Assembly: GCA_041567895.1 (NCBI GenBank)
Contig: JBFGAX010000020.1
Coordinates: forward strand, 1-41,143
Direction: 5' to 3'
Origin: JABDOU01 sp041567895
GTDB taxonomy: Bacteria > Actinomycetota > Acidimicrobiia > Spongiisociales > SHLN01
Length of the DNA stretch: 41,143 nucleotides
The notes beneath the pieces were generated by a model. That model was not told the origin of the DNA and made no database searches. It saw only the letters and a list, made by a program, of their open reading frames with translations. The position numbers and the translations under genes are program-made. This document shows, one piece after another, positions 7,690-15,267 of the stretch (positions are counted from its first letter, which is position 1; each line of letters starts with the position of its first letter).

Positions 7690-8226
7690 ATGGCTACCGT
7701 CGTTCGCACGCATCACGAGCTGGGGAGACGTGGCGCCCTCTCGACCTTGCAGCAAAGCTTTCGTTTCGGGGGCGATGACGTCAGCCCCGCTGCGATCGAC
7801 AACATCTTGATGACTGCGCCGCTCACGGGCGATGACTCGATCTTTGGCAGCCGTCCCGGTGATGAGACGGAGGGACCCTCCGGGTCGACCAGAACGCTTC
7901 GCGGCTTCTCGCCGGTCCCCACTTCTGTATTTGATGTGCACCTGGATCGGCGTTCGGAGGGCCTGTTCGTCGTCCGGTTCTCGCAGCCGGCTCGCGACAG
8001 TCCGTACTTGCAGGGCGAGATGGTGTGGTTCATCACGGAACAGAGTGATGGGGTTGAGTTCAGGGAAGAGGTGAATACCGAGCAGGCGATGGAGGTGGCG
8101 AGTGAACCCTTGACAGGGCCACGGCCCTCACTTCGCCGCTGGCTGTTCTTCCGAACAGGGCACAAGCAAGTCATGAACGGATCAACTGCCAACATCGCCG
8201 GCCTGCTGTCGACTATCGGAACATGA
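7690..8226 (+). CDS. Hypothetical protein
   Basis: This is a 178-residue open frame with coding-like composition that I do not recognise. It begins MATVVRTHHELGRRG and contains alternating hydrophobic strands in the second half (FVVRFSQPARD, EMVWFITEQSDG), suggesting a compact alpha/beta protein without signal peptide or membrane segment. An upstream TTG at 7660 is in frame, but ATG 7690 with a TATATT element just before it is more likely. No ribosome-binding site is seen, consistent with a leaderless mRNA. Confidence 0.6.
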   Translation: MATVVRTHHELGRRGALSTLQQSFRFGGDDVSPAAIDNILMTAPLTGDDSIFGSRPGDETEGPSGSTRTLRGFSPVPTSVFDVHLDRRSEGLFVVRFSQPARDSPYLQGEMVWFITEQSDGVEFREEVNTEQAMEVASEPLTGPRPSLRRWLFFRTGHKQVMNGSTANIAGLLSTIGT

Positions 8227-8398
8227 CGTCCGTGAGCCCAATGGCGCCCAACAGATCGCACGTGAATGGGTTGGTGCCCAATCGAGGACCACGGCAGCCA
8301 CACTCATTTGAGCACGGGTGGCAACATCAGCAGAAATGTGGGCATACACACCGCGACCGCACCGAGACATCGGCAACAGTCAGCCGATGCGCAGCTGC

Positions 8399-8953
8399 CT
8401 ACGAGCACTCGCGTTCGAAAAAGGCCTGGATGTTCGAGTCGGCTCGAGCAACGGCCCCCTCGTCGAGAGCCTCAGCGGCCGCGTTCATTTCTTCGATAGC
8501 GGCCGGATCGAGGCTCGCAATCGTGCTCGGGTCCGCCAGGTCGACCCCCAGCTCCTCAAGCTTCCGAAAGAAAGCTTCGTAGGCGTCCGCCAGGGTCCGC
8601 AAGTCGTCACTGATCTCAGGAATCCGGTCGGCGAGGGCTCTCATGTTTGCCACCGGCAGCTCGGCAGTGGGATTGCCCGTCACACTTGCAGCTGCCACAT
8701 TTGCTGCGCCGCCGATCGCCGCGACCAGCAGCGGGCAATTCTCCGGTGACATCTCCGCGTCGGCATCGGCTGCGATGGGGGAGGATTCGGTGGCGATGGC
8801 AGTTGTGAGGGTCGAGGAATCGCCCGGGCTCGACGTCTGTCCTGAGTCGTCTACGGATGTTGCACCGGCATCGGCCACGGTGTCGTTTGCATCACCACAG
8901 CCAGAAAGCACGAGAAGCAAGAAGACAACTGCAACAGTGATTCGGCAACGCAT
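8399..8953 (-). CDS. Putative lipoprotein
   Basis: The 184-residue product starts with a lipoprotein signal peptide (MRCRITVAVVFLLLVLSGCGD) whose lipobox LSGC places the lipidated Cys at residue 19. A low-complexity Ser/Thr/Ala/Asp linker of about 50 residues follows, then a helical domain with two Cys (PENCPLL and the C-terminal ERECS) that could form a disulfide outside the membrane. It is exported and anchored by lipid; function unknown. The gene stands alone. Confidence 0.8.
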   Translation of the reverse strand: MRCRITVAVVFLLLVLSGCGDANDTVADAGATSVDDSGQTSSPGDSSTLTTAIATESSPIAADADAEMSPENCPLLVAAIGGAANVAAASVTGNPTAELPVANMRALADRIPEISDDLRTLADAYEAFFRKLEELGVDLADPSTIASLDPAAIEEMNAAAEALDEGAVARADSNIQAFFERECS

Positions 8954-9279
8954 GAATTCTCCGGTCAGGACTTCGATGTTTGCAGCCGGGTCGTGTAGTC
9001 ACCAGAGTCCAAAGTCACGGAAGCTCCCCGGCTGCGGTGGCCTTGGCTACGTGGGTTCACATGACCGAGAGCGCACCGCAAGCTGGCGTGGTGCTCGGAC
9101 TCATGATGGGCCTGGACCCAGTTCATATGGCTTGTAGGTACGACCGACTTCGTCTCGCTCGGGGTGCCGGCTCGTGAACTGCCGCCGACGAAAGCACCTC
9201 TGTGCCCGCTATCGCCGTTCAGGGTCTATAGAGCCAAAACGAACCCGTTTATGCCTCAACTCCTCGCTTCAGCTGAATC
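8954..9279. other. Gene-free stretch with an inverted repeat
   Basis: No credible gene is seen. A perfect 9-base inverted repeat (GCAGCCGGG at 8982-8990, CCCGGCTGC at 9027-9035) lies 29-82 bases upstream of the lipoprotein start and would form a long stem in its 5' leader. A 10-bp palindrome TTCAGCTGAA sits near 9268, just past the SGNH hydrolase stop. Confidence 0.4.
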
Positions 9280-10200
9280 TCAAAGCAGGCCCAACTCCTC
9301 GATCAGATCGGCATGGGCGCCGGCGATTTTCTTATATCCCTTGTTCGAAGGGTGGATGTCGGTCTGCGGCCCGGGTGTGCCGGGGTCGTAGTCGCTGAGC
9401 ACGTATCCGGAACCGTCTTTTTCGCACATGAGGGTCCACTGGCATACGGCACGCACATTGGCGGGCGGATCCCCACCGTCGGTATTGAACGTCTTGAATG
9501 TGGTCGCCACGTCCACCACCGGGACTCCGAAGAAGCCATAGACGGCTTCAAGAGTTCCGTTGAAGAACGTTGTCAAGGCCAGCGATAACGTAGCCAATTG
9601 CTGTCCGGCAGGGCCGGTGAGCCAGAAGGCCAGATTCGGGTTGTAGTAGTTCATGGCCACGATCGGCACCCCGGGAGCTACTGCCTGGAGCGTGCCAACG
9701 ATGACCGGCAGGTTGGCCCCGATCTGGCCCAACTGGGCAGCAATGCATGCATTGAGGACGGGAGGCGGGTCCGACGGGTCGCACGCCAGCACATCGTTGG
9801 CTCCGATGGCGATCGTGATCAGCTCGACTTCGCCAGGATTGGCGAGCAGGTATGCGACCGCTACATCGAGCTGCGAGCTTCCGCCAGGAGGCAGCGGGGC
9901 GCCAACGCCGTAGCACAGGGAACCATCTGACGTAGCCCCTCCGGCTGCGACGAGCATCTCCGCCGTGTCGTCGCCCGGACACGCCAGATTGACGAAGCTC
10001 TCGAATCCGTACTCGTCTTCGAGCTCCTTGAAGAGGTTGTTGGTATACCCGTTGTCTGTGAACGGCGCGGGTTGTTGGGTGCCGGCCGCTACCGAATCGC
10101 CCAACGCCAGGTAGGTACCGCCGGTGTCGTCTGCCAACGCGGTCGGGGTCAATGCCATGACCAGTGTGAGGGCCATCAGCGCGATCGTCCACTTCTTCAT
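9280..10200 (-). CDS. Secreted SGNH/GDSL-family hydrolase
   Basis: This 306-residue esterase/lipase-like enzyme has a Sec signal peptide (cleavage likely after ALA at residue 23). The family blocks follow: block I LALGDSVAAG with nucleophile Ser36, a block II-like Gly near NLACPGDDT, block III GAND at about residue 135, and block V DIHPSNKGY near the C-terminus giving the catalytic Asp and His. All catalytic residues appear intact, so it should hydrolyse an ester or acyl bond outside the cell; several Cys (LACPGD, SLCYG, LACDPS, VCQW, LMCEK) could form disulfides as in Streptomyces-type secreted SGNH lipases. ATG 10200 is preceded by GAGGAG. The gene is divergent from a lipoprotein gene. Confidence 0.88.
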   Translation of the reverse strand: MKKWTIALMALTLVMALTPTALADDTGGTYLALGDSVAAGTQQPAPFTDNGYTNNLFKELEDEYGFESFVNLACPGDDTAEMLVAAGGATSDGSLCYGVGAPLPPGGSSQLDVAVAYLLANPGEVELITIAIGANDVLACDPSDPPPVLNACIAAQLGQIGANLPVIVGTLQAVAPGVPIVAMNYYNPNLAFWLTGPAGQQLATLSLALTTFFNGTLEAVYGFFGVPVVDVATTFKTFNTDGGDPPANVRAVCQWTLMCEKDGSGYVLSDYDPGTPGPQTDIHPSNKGYKKIAGAHADLIEELGLL

Positions 10201-10267
10201 GTTCCAAACTCCTCAGGGGGTGCGAAGAGGCAACTCTAGATTCATGCCACTGAGAGCGGCAAGAACT

Positions 10268-10290
10268 GACCGCGAGCGTTTTTCGCGGTC
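10268..10290. promoter_or_regulatory. Hairpin or operator in the divergent gap
   Basis: Perfect 8-base arms GACCGCGA and TCGCGGTC flank seven bases, midway between the divergent SGNH hydrolase and lipoprotein genes. Because it is upstream of both, it is more likely an operator or 5'-leader structure than a terminator. Confidence 0.35.
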
Positions 10291-10427
10291 CCGCCCCCCT
10301 TCATGAACATGATCCATCCGCCTGTGCCAATTGTTCGCAAGAATTCTCGATAAGCGGAAACCTGGTTTCTCCATGCAGCGTCTCATCGTCAGCAATTTCG
10401 GGCCTCATCACGATAAGGAGACATCTC

Positions 10428-11480
10428 ATGGTCCGTCACTTCTTGATTCTCGTACTCGGGCTGGCATTGGTTTCCACCGCTTGCGGTGACGGAGGGGCTG
10501 AAACCCCCGGCCGCCCGGGTCCCGTTGATCCGGTCGTCATCGGCGAACCTCCGACCCCCGACCCCGGCGACCCGGGAACTGATCCGGGGGAGAGTTGGGT
10601 TCCGGGTCCGGCCTACATCGAGAATGTCGACGCCAGGGTCATCGGACCCGGACAGGTCCGTCTAACGGTCACGGGTGATCTTCCCACCCCATGTCACGAA
10701 GCGATGATCGACCTGGTCGATCCTGGATCCGGGCGGGTTTTGGATCTCGAGGTCTGGTCCCGCATCGGTTCTGACGAGGTGTGCATTCAAGTGCTGGCAC
10801 CCTTCACCATTACAACTGAAGCCGGCGGACTTGCTGCCGGAACGTACTCGGTGCGTAGTGGCGGAAAGGAACTGTTGACGTTCGAAATCCCGGACGAGTC
10901 TTCCGGGCCGTCAGGTGAACTGTTCGACGGGATCTTCCCTGCATCCGACTGGGCGGAGTTCGAGGTGCTTGCCGAACGGGTAGCGGATGGGCACCAGCCG
11001 TGGCTGTTGGATCCCCTCGCTACGGCAGAGGCATACCTTCGCGATCTCTTCGACGACGTTCCAACGGATCTCACGTTCCACGAGCTGGAGCAGGGAGCGG
11101 GCGAGGTCACGTGGGCCGATGGGCGGGTGACCCTGATGCGGTACCGGGCCGCCGGGCCCTGGGTCGTCACCGCGGTCGAGTCCTCTGCGGTCGATGTCTC
11201 GATCAGCGACTATTCGGGCGGCGTTCTGTACGTCGGCCTCAATCCTCAGATTCCGGGACGGGTCGAGGTGCACGCAGGTGCCTTCGCTAGCGAATGGTCG
11301 AGCGAATTCGTGCAGGATGTCGTCGCAGGCGAGTTGGTCGAGGTTGAACTTCAATTGGGTGAAGCAGACATGCCAGGCCCGGAGCGGGTTCTCGTCGACA
11401 TTCGGCTCACGGACGCCGACGGCAACGTGTCCATTGCCCGATACGGAGTAAACCGCACGAACATTCTCTACGACGACTGA
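10428..11480 (+). CDS. Putative lipoprotein with Pro-rich linker
   Basis: The 350-residue product has a lipoprotein signal peptide with the lipobox STAC (lipidated Cys at residue 20), a Pro/Gly/Asp-rich linker (about residues 25-60), then beta-rich segments (RVIGPGQVRLTVTGD, AGTYSVRSGGKELLTFEI), and a C-terminal part with WLLDPLATAEAYLRDLF, which recalls domains in the GerMN/Gmad proteins encoded 4 kb away. I cannot name a family. The start is well supported by AAGGAGA seven bases before ATG 10428. It is probably displayed on the outer face of the membrane. Confidence 0.75.
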   Translation: MVRHFLILVLGLALVSTACGDGGAETPGRPGPVDPVVIGEPPTPDPGDPGTDPGESWVPGPAYIENVDARVIGPGQVRLTVTGDLPTPCHEAMIDLVDPGSGRVLDLEVWSRIGSDEVCIQVLAPFTITTEAGGLAAGTYSVRSGGKELLTFEIPDESSGPSGELFDGIFPASDWAEFEVLAERVADGHQPWLLDPLATAEAYLRDLFDDVPTDLTFHELEQGAGEVTWADGRVTLMRYRAAGPWVVTAVESSAVDVSISDYSGGVLYVGLNPQIPGRVEVHAGAFASEWSSEFVQDVVAGELVEVELQLGEADMPGPERVLVDIRLTDADGNVSIARYGVNRTNILYDD

Positions 11481-11541
11481 CCGCACGCGTTGGGGACCAC
11501 GGGTGGGGCTCTAACCTTGCCCAACTAATCTCGAAGAGCCA

Positions 11542-11563
11542 CACGTTTCAATTGGGTAACGTG
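11542..11563. promoter_or_regulatory. Inverted repeat upstream of the histidine kinase gene
   Basis: CACGTT and AACGTG are separated by 10 bases, 39 bases before the kinase start. It could be an autoregulatory site for the NarL-type response regulator; no second copy was found to support this. Confidence 0.25.
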
Positions 11564-11601
11564 CCCCGATCGCTCCTCGACGGCTCGAAAAGACGGACAA
11601 G

Positions 11602-12987
11602 ATGATGGTCCTCGGCAAGCGACGCATCATGGTCGCCGCCGTTTTGCTGGCCCTGGTGGTCACGTCCCTGATCGCTGCGATTCCTACGTTCAGGTTCGCA
11701 TATGAGGGAGTTTCCGGCCGTATAGTCATTGACACGGCGGCCTCCATGATCGCAGGTCTGCTTGCCCTGCTGATCTATGGCAGGCTGCGCGACCAAGCGC
11801 AACTCGACCTCTCGATCCTGGTGTTCTCACTGGGTTTGACTGCCAGCTCGAATTTCTTCCTGTCTGCGATCCCGCTCGCAATTGTCGAGCGGGCAAACAC
11901 CGATTTCGCGTCGTGGGCTCCCGCAGGAGGAAGGCTCGTGGCCGGACTAGCTCTCTTGGCATCCGCCTACGCGCCGCCCCGACGTATCACCCATCGACGA
12001 AGCTTGCCTTTCATACTGATAGGCTCCGTCGTCTTCGTGACGGTCGTGATAGCGTTCGTTGTTGCGCTCGGCGAAGGATGGTTGCCAACTGCACTAGATC
12101 CAGCTCTGTCTCCGCTCGATTCAGGTCGTCCTGCCATCGTTGGCCACCCATTGGCTCGTACGGTGCAAATCGCACTTCTCTTCGCCTTCTCGGCAAGTGC
12201 AGCTGGCTTTGTCAGGCGTTTGACCCGTACGGATGATGACCTCTACGCATGGCTCGCAGCCTTCGCCGGATTCTCTGCAGTAGCTCGACTCCACTACGCC
12301 TTGTTCCCGTCGTTGTATTCAAACTGGATCTACACGGGAGACTTTGTGCGCCTGGCCGCCTTGGTGGTGTTGATGGGCGGCGCCGTGAGTGAACTTCGTC
12401 GTTACTGGGCAGTAGAGGCCGCCGCGGGGGAGCGGCGGCGGATGGCGCGCGATTTCCACGACGGACTGGCCCAGGAACTTGCTTACATCTCGTCTCTGGT
12501 CGCGACCCTTCCGGTGAGTGGAGCTTCAGTTGAAGCCCGTATCGCAGCGTCCGTCCGCCGGGCGACAATGGAAGCTCGGCTGGCGATTTCTGCTCTCCGC
12601 TCGCCTGACGGCGAAACGCTGACGGACGCAGTGATGCGGGTAGCCGGCGATGCCGGCCGGAGGTTCGGGGTTGCAGTCCACATGGACTCGATGCCCGCTA
12701 TCGAAGCACGTACGTCGATACGCGAGGCGGCTCAGCGCATTACGTACGAAGCCATTTCGAATGCCGCCCGTCACGGGCTGGCGTCGACGGTTCAGATAGG
12801 TTTTTCTACCGGCGGAGCTATCCGGTTGCGTATTCGTGATGATGGCCGCGGTCTCACTGCGGGAGACGAGGCGTCGGTGGGTGCCTTCGGGATCATCGGG
12901 ATGCGCGAACGGGCCGAGGCCGGGGGCGGCAGTTTTGAGATATCTTCTGATGAGACAGGCACATTGATCGAGGTGACGTTCTCATGA
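11602..12987 (+). CDS. NarL/DesK-type sensor histidine kinase
   Basis: This 461-residue membrane kinase has about eight predicted transmembrane helices in residues 8-280, with no large extracytoplasmic domain, so it probably senses something in or near the membrane. The cytoplasmic part has a HisKA_3 dimerisation box (ERRRMARDFHDGLAQELAY; the phosphorylated His is in DFHDG) and a HATPase_c domain (N-box YEAISNAARHG, G1 DDGRGL, G2 GIIGMRERAEAGGG), all intact. The C-terminus overlaps the response regulator start by four bases (ATGA), so the two are translationally coupled. Start ATG 11602 or the next codon. Confidence 0.92.
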   Translation: MMVLGKRRIMVAAVLLALVVTSLIAAIPTFRFAYEGVSGRIVIDTAASMIAGLLALLIYGRLRDQAQLDLSILVFSLGLTASSNFFLSAIPLAIVERANTDFASWAPAGGRLVAGLALLASAYAPPRRITHRRSLPFILIGSVVFVTVVIAFVVALGEGWLPTALDPALSPLDSGRPAIVGHPLARTVQIALLFAFSASAAGFVRRLTRTDDDLYAWLAAFAGFSAVARLHYALFPSLYSNWIYTGDFVRLAALVVLMGGAVSELRRYWAVEAAAGERRRMARDFHDGLAQELAYISSLVATLPVSGASVEARIAASVRRATMEARLAISALRSPDGETLTDAVMRVAGDAGRRFGVAVHMDSMPAIEARTSIREAAQRITYEAISNAARHGLASTVQIGFSTGGAIRLRIRDDGRGLTAGDEASVGAFGIIGMRERAEAGGGSFEISSDETGTLIEVTFS

Positions 12988-13616
12988 CCGCTCGCGTACT
13001 GATCGCAGACGACCATGCCCCCACCCGCGAGCTGGTGCGATCGTCGCTGGTTGCGGGCGGCTTCGACGTATGTGCCGAGGCTGCCGACGCCAGAAGCGCT
13101 GTACGTCTCGCGGTAGAACACCGGCCGGACATCTGCCTGCTCGACATCTATATGTCGGGTGGCGGCATCGCCGCTGCAGGCGATATCAACAAAAAGCTGG
13201 AGGACACCGCAATTGTGATGCTGACGGCTTCGGCCGAAGACGCCGATCTCTTCGACGCGCTCAAGGCAGGCGCCCGCGGATACCTCGTGAAGGGTTTCGA
13301 GCCTGGCGGACTCGCCGAATCACTTCGCAACGTGCTCGACGGAGAAGCCGCTCTGCCGCCATCCCTTGTAACCAAGCTGGTCGAGGAATTCCGCAAGCGA
13401 CATAAACGAGGACGAATCGCCGAGGGACGCCGGGTTGAGCTCACCGAGCGCGAATGGGAAATCCTCGAAATGATGCGTTCTGGATTGACGACGAGGGAGA
13501 TGGCCGAACGGTTGTTTGTGGCACCTGTGACCGTACGTACCCACGTTTCGGCGATCCTCAAGAAGCTTCGCGTTGGGAGTCGGGCTGAGGCGGTCCGGGT
13601 CTTCGAAGACGACTAG
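12984..13616 (+). CDS. NarL/FixJ-type response regulator
   Basis: This 210-residue partner of the preceding kinase has a receiver domain (residues 4-120) with acidic pair Asp9/Asp10, phospho-acceptor Asp54 (CLLDIYMSG), switch Thr (MLTAS) and conserved Lys (YLVKG). A LuxR-type helix-turn-helix follows (LTEREWEILEMMRSGLTT, REMAERLFVAPVTVRTHVSA). It should bind DNA as a phosphorylated dimer. The secreted-protein gene that follows is a possible target, but no repeated site proves this. Confidence 0.93.
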   Translation: MTARVLIADDHAPTRELVRSSLVAGGFDVCAEAADARSAVRLAVEHRPDICLLDIYMSGGGIAAAGDINKKLEDTAIVMLTASAEDADLFDALKAGARGYLVKGFEPGGLAESLRNVLDGEAALPPSLVTKLVEEFRKRHKRGRIAEGRRVELTEREWEILEMMRSGLTTREMAERLFVAPVTVRTHVSAILKKLRVGSRAEAVRVFEDD

Positions 13617-13637
13617 CCAGACCTCGGGAGTGTAGTT

Positions 13638-13669
13638 CCCATCGCCACGATGGGTTCGCCACGATGGGT
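13638..13669 (+). terminator. Hairpin and 14-bp tandem repeat after the response regulator
   Basis: Perfect 7-base arms (CCCATCG, CGATGGG) around CCA form a hairpin at 13638-13654, 22 bases after the stop codon. The unit TCGCCACGATGGGT is present twice in exact tandem (13642-13655, 13656-13669). There is no T-tract, so termination is uncertain. A further inverted repeat (GTGTTG/CAACAC) lies at 13689-13708. Confidence 0.4.
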
Positions 13670-13819
13670 TTGCCCACGACCACACCAGGTGTTGAGACGA
13701 ATCAACACGACAGGCGGTCGCGGCCCTGATACGTTTCGGTTGATACACACTTTTGGGTGCGTTGGTCTAGGCCTCGACGGGCGATTCCCGCACTCCTCGC
13801 GTCTCGAAAGGAGACAAAC

Positions 13820-14962
13820 ATGCAGGTAACCAATGCCCTTCCGAATCTCGGAGTGAGGCTTGGGCGGCTACTCCTGGGGTTGTTGGTATTGGCCGCGGCC
13901 CTCGCCGTAACCAGCACCGATGCCGAAGCCTCTCAACAACCCGACAACGCACAATCCCTGTCGTTCACGTTGACATCATCGGATGACTTCGTCCTCACGG
14001 ACACCGAGTTCTGGTCATATGACGAAGCAACGGCGAGGACCTACTTCAGCAACCTCCAGTCCGGAGCTCCGGTGATCACGTGTGCCCCCGCAGGCCGGGC
14101 AAACTGCTCACCGGCTAACCAGCCCACAACACCGGCCGCACCACCGCCCATCCCGCAGCGGCTGAACCCTCCGGTCAATAACAACAAGTGTGTGTTCTTC
14201 GAAGGTGGCACCCTGGTACGCGTGAGGGATGAGTTCAGGGATTACAAACAACAGCTCACCGTGGATCTGGGCACCGGTAACCAGAAAGTCACGTGGAGGT
14301 TCGAATGGACGTACCAGGTGAGGGTCATTAGGGACTCAGAGGGGAATTTCCCCACGGTTGAACCACGGACGGCCTGGATCCTCGATTCGTCTGAGGTCGG
14401 CGACGGTGTTCCTATCACAGCATCGGGCTGGATGGCAGGACAGTCGACCCAAAACAAGACCGGCAAGAACGCCCGTTTCAAGACGTCATTCACCCTGCTA
14501 AACGCCGGAGCGGCCCGCTTGGAGAATGCCGGCATTGAACTACTCGACGCCAACGCCAATGTTCTCGGTGGGGTCGAGTTCGGTCTGCCGGGCTTTCCGA
14601 ACTACAGCGTCGTCCAGAACGACAACTTCTACTACACGACCAATGCCGGTACGTTTGGCTCGCCTCCAGGGCTCTTGGTGTCGGAGGGCTGGGTAGACGA
14701 CATCCAAAACGGACTGAAGCATGCAACCGACGGTGTGACGAGCGACAACTTCCCCGGAAACGACAACCAGGGTGGCGACCGCATCGTCTTCGGCGCCGAG
14801 GATCCGCAGGCAGGTGAGGCGCTGGCACTGGCCACCGTGAACGAAGCCGGCACCTACACGGTGAGGTTGTTCGGCACGCTCAAGGGCAACCCGGGCGAGA
14901 TCACGGCAGGGTTCTCAGCCACGAAAACGATCAACGTCGTTTCCGAGTGCACGACGTCGTAA
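13820..14962 (+). CDS. Secreted protein of unknown function
   Basis: The product (380 residues) has a Sec signal peptide with hydrophobic core LLLGLLVLAAALAV and likely cleavage after AEA near residue 37. The mature part is beta-rich and Asn/Gly-rich, with a Pro-rich linker (about residues 95-120) and several paired Cys. I do not recognise a domain. ATG 13820 is preceded by AAAGGAG at good distance; the frame is open to 13757 but without signals. A strong terminator follows, so it is probably transcribed alone. Confidence 0.75.
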   Translation: MQVTNALPNLGVRLGRLLLGLLVLAAALAVTSTDAEASQQPDNAQSLSFTLTSSDDFVLTDTEFWSYDEATARTYFSNLQSGAPVITCAPAGRANCSPANQPTTPAAPPPIPQRLNPPVNNNKCVFFEGGTLVRVRDEFRDYKQQLTVDLGTGNQKVTWRFEWTYQVRVIRDSEGNFPTVEPRTAWILDSSEVGDGVPITASGWMAGQSTQNKTGKNARFKTSFTLLNAGAARLENAGIELLDANANVLGGVEFGLPGFPNYSVVQNDNFYYTTNAGTFGSPPGLLVSEGWVDDIQNGLKHATDGVTSDNFPGNDNQGGDRIVFGAEDPQAGEALALATVNEAGTYTVRLFGTLKGNPGEITAGFSATKTINVVSECTTS

Positions 14963-14994
14963 CAGCACCACCTGAACAGCACCTACCTGAACAG

Positions 14995-15022
14995 ATTGGG
15001 CACCCCGCAAGGGGTGCCCAAT
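14995..15022 (+). terminator. Intrinsic terminator
   Basis: A perfect 12-bp stem (ATTGGGCACCCC with its complement) is closed by a GCAA tetraloop, followed by TGTT. It lies 33 bases after the secreted-protein stop codon. Confidence 0.85.
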
Positions 15023-15177
15023 TGTTAGGAAGATTCATTGGCAATGTTCACGGCACGGCATCGACTAAGAAATGGGGATTCCGTCGACTTACGGAGGGCT
15101 CAAATCCTTTTTGACCGGCGTGGGGCTTGACACGATTCGTGAAAGCGGGATTTACATGACGGCTCAGCGGTCGCTTG

Positions 15178-15214
15178 TGATACAGTTCCTGTGACTAAAC
15201 GATCGTTTAGTCAC
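15178..15214 (+). promoter_or_regulatory. Extended -10 promoter overlapped by a perfect 24-bp palindrome
   Basis: TGATACAGT (15178-15186) fits an extended -10 element, and five bases later a perfect 24-bp palindrome begins (15191-15214; half-site GTGACTAAACGA, centre GATC). The palindrome would cover the transcription start, an ideal repressor position. AAACGATCGTTT centres are typical of TetR-family operators, but no TetR gene is adjacent. The nearest downstream gene starts at 15268. Confidence 0.7.
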
Positions 15215-15267
15215 GGGAACCAGGTGAAGTACGGCGCTGAATGCGCCGGCTCTCTGAAGGAAGGATC

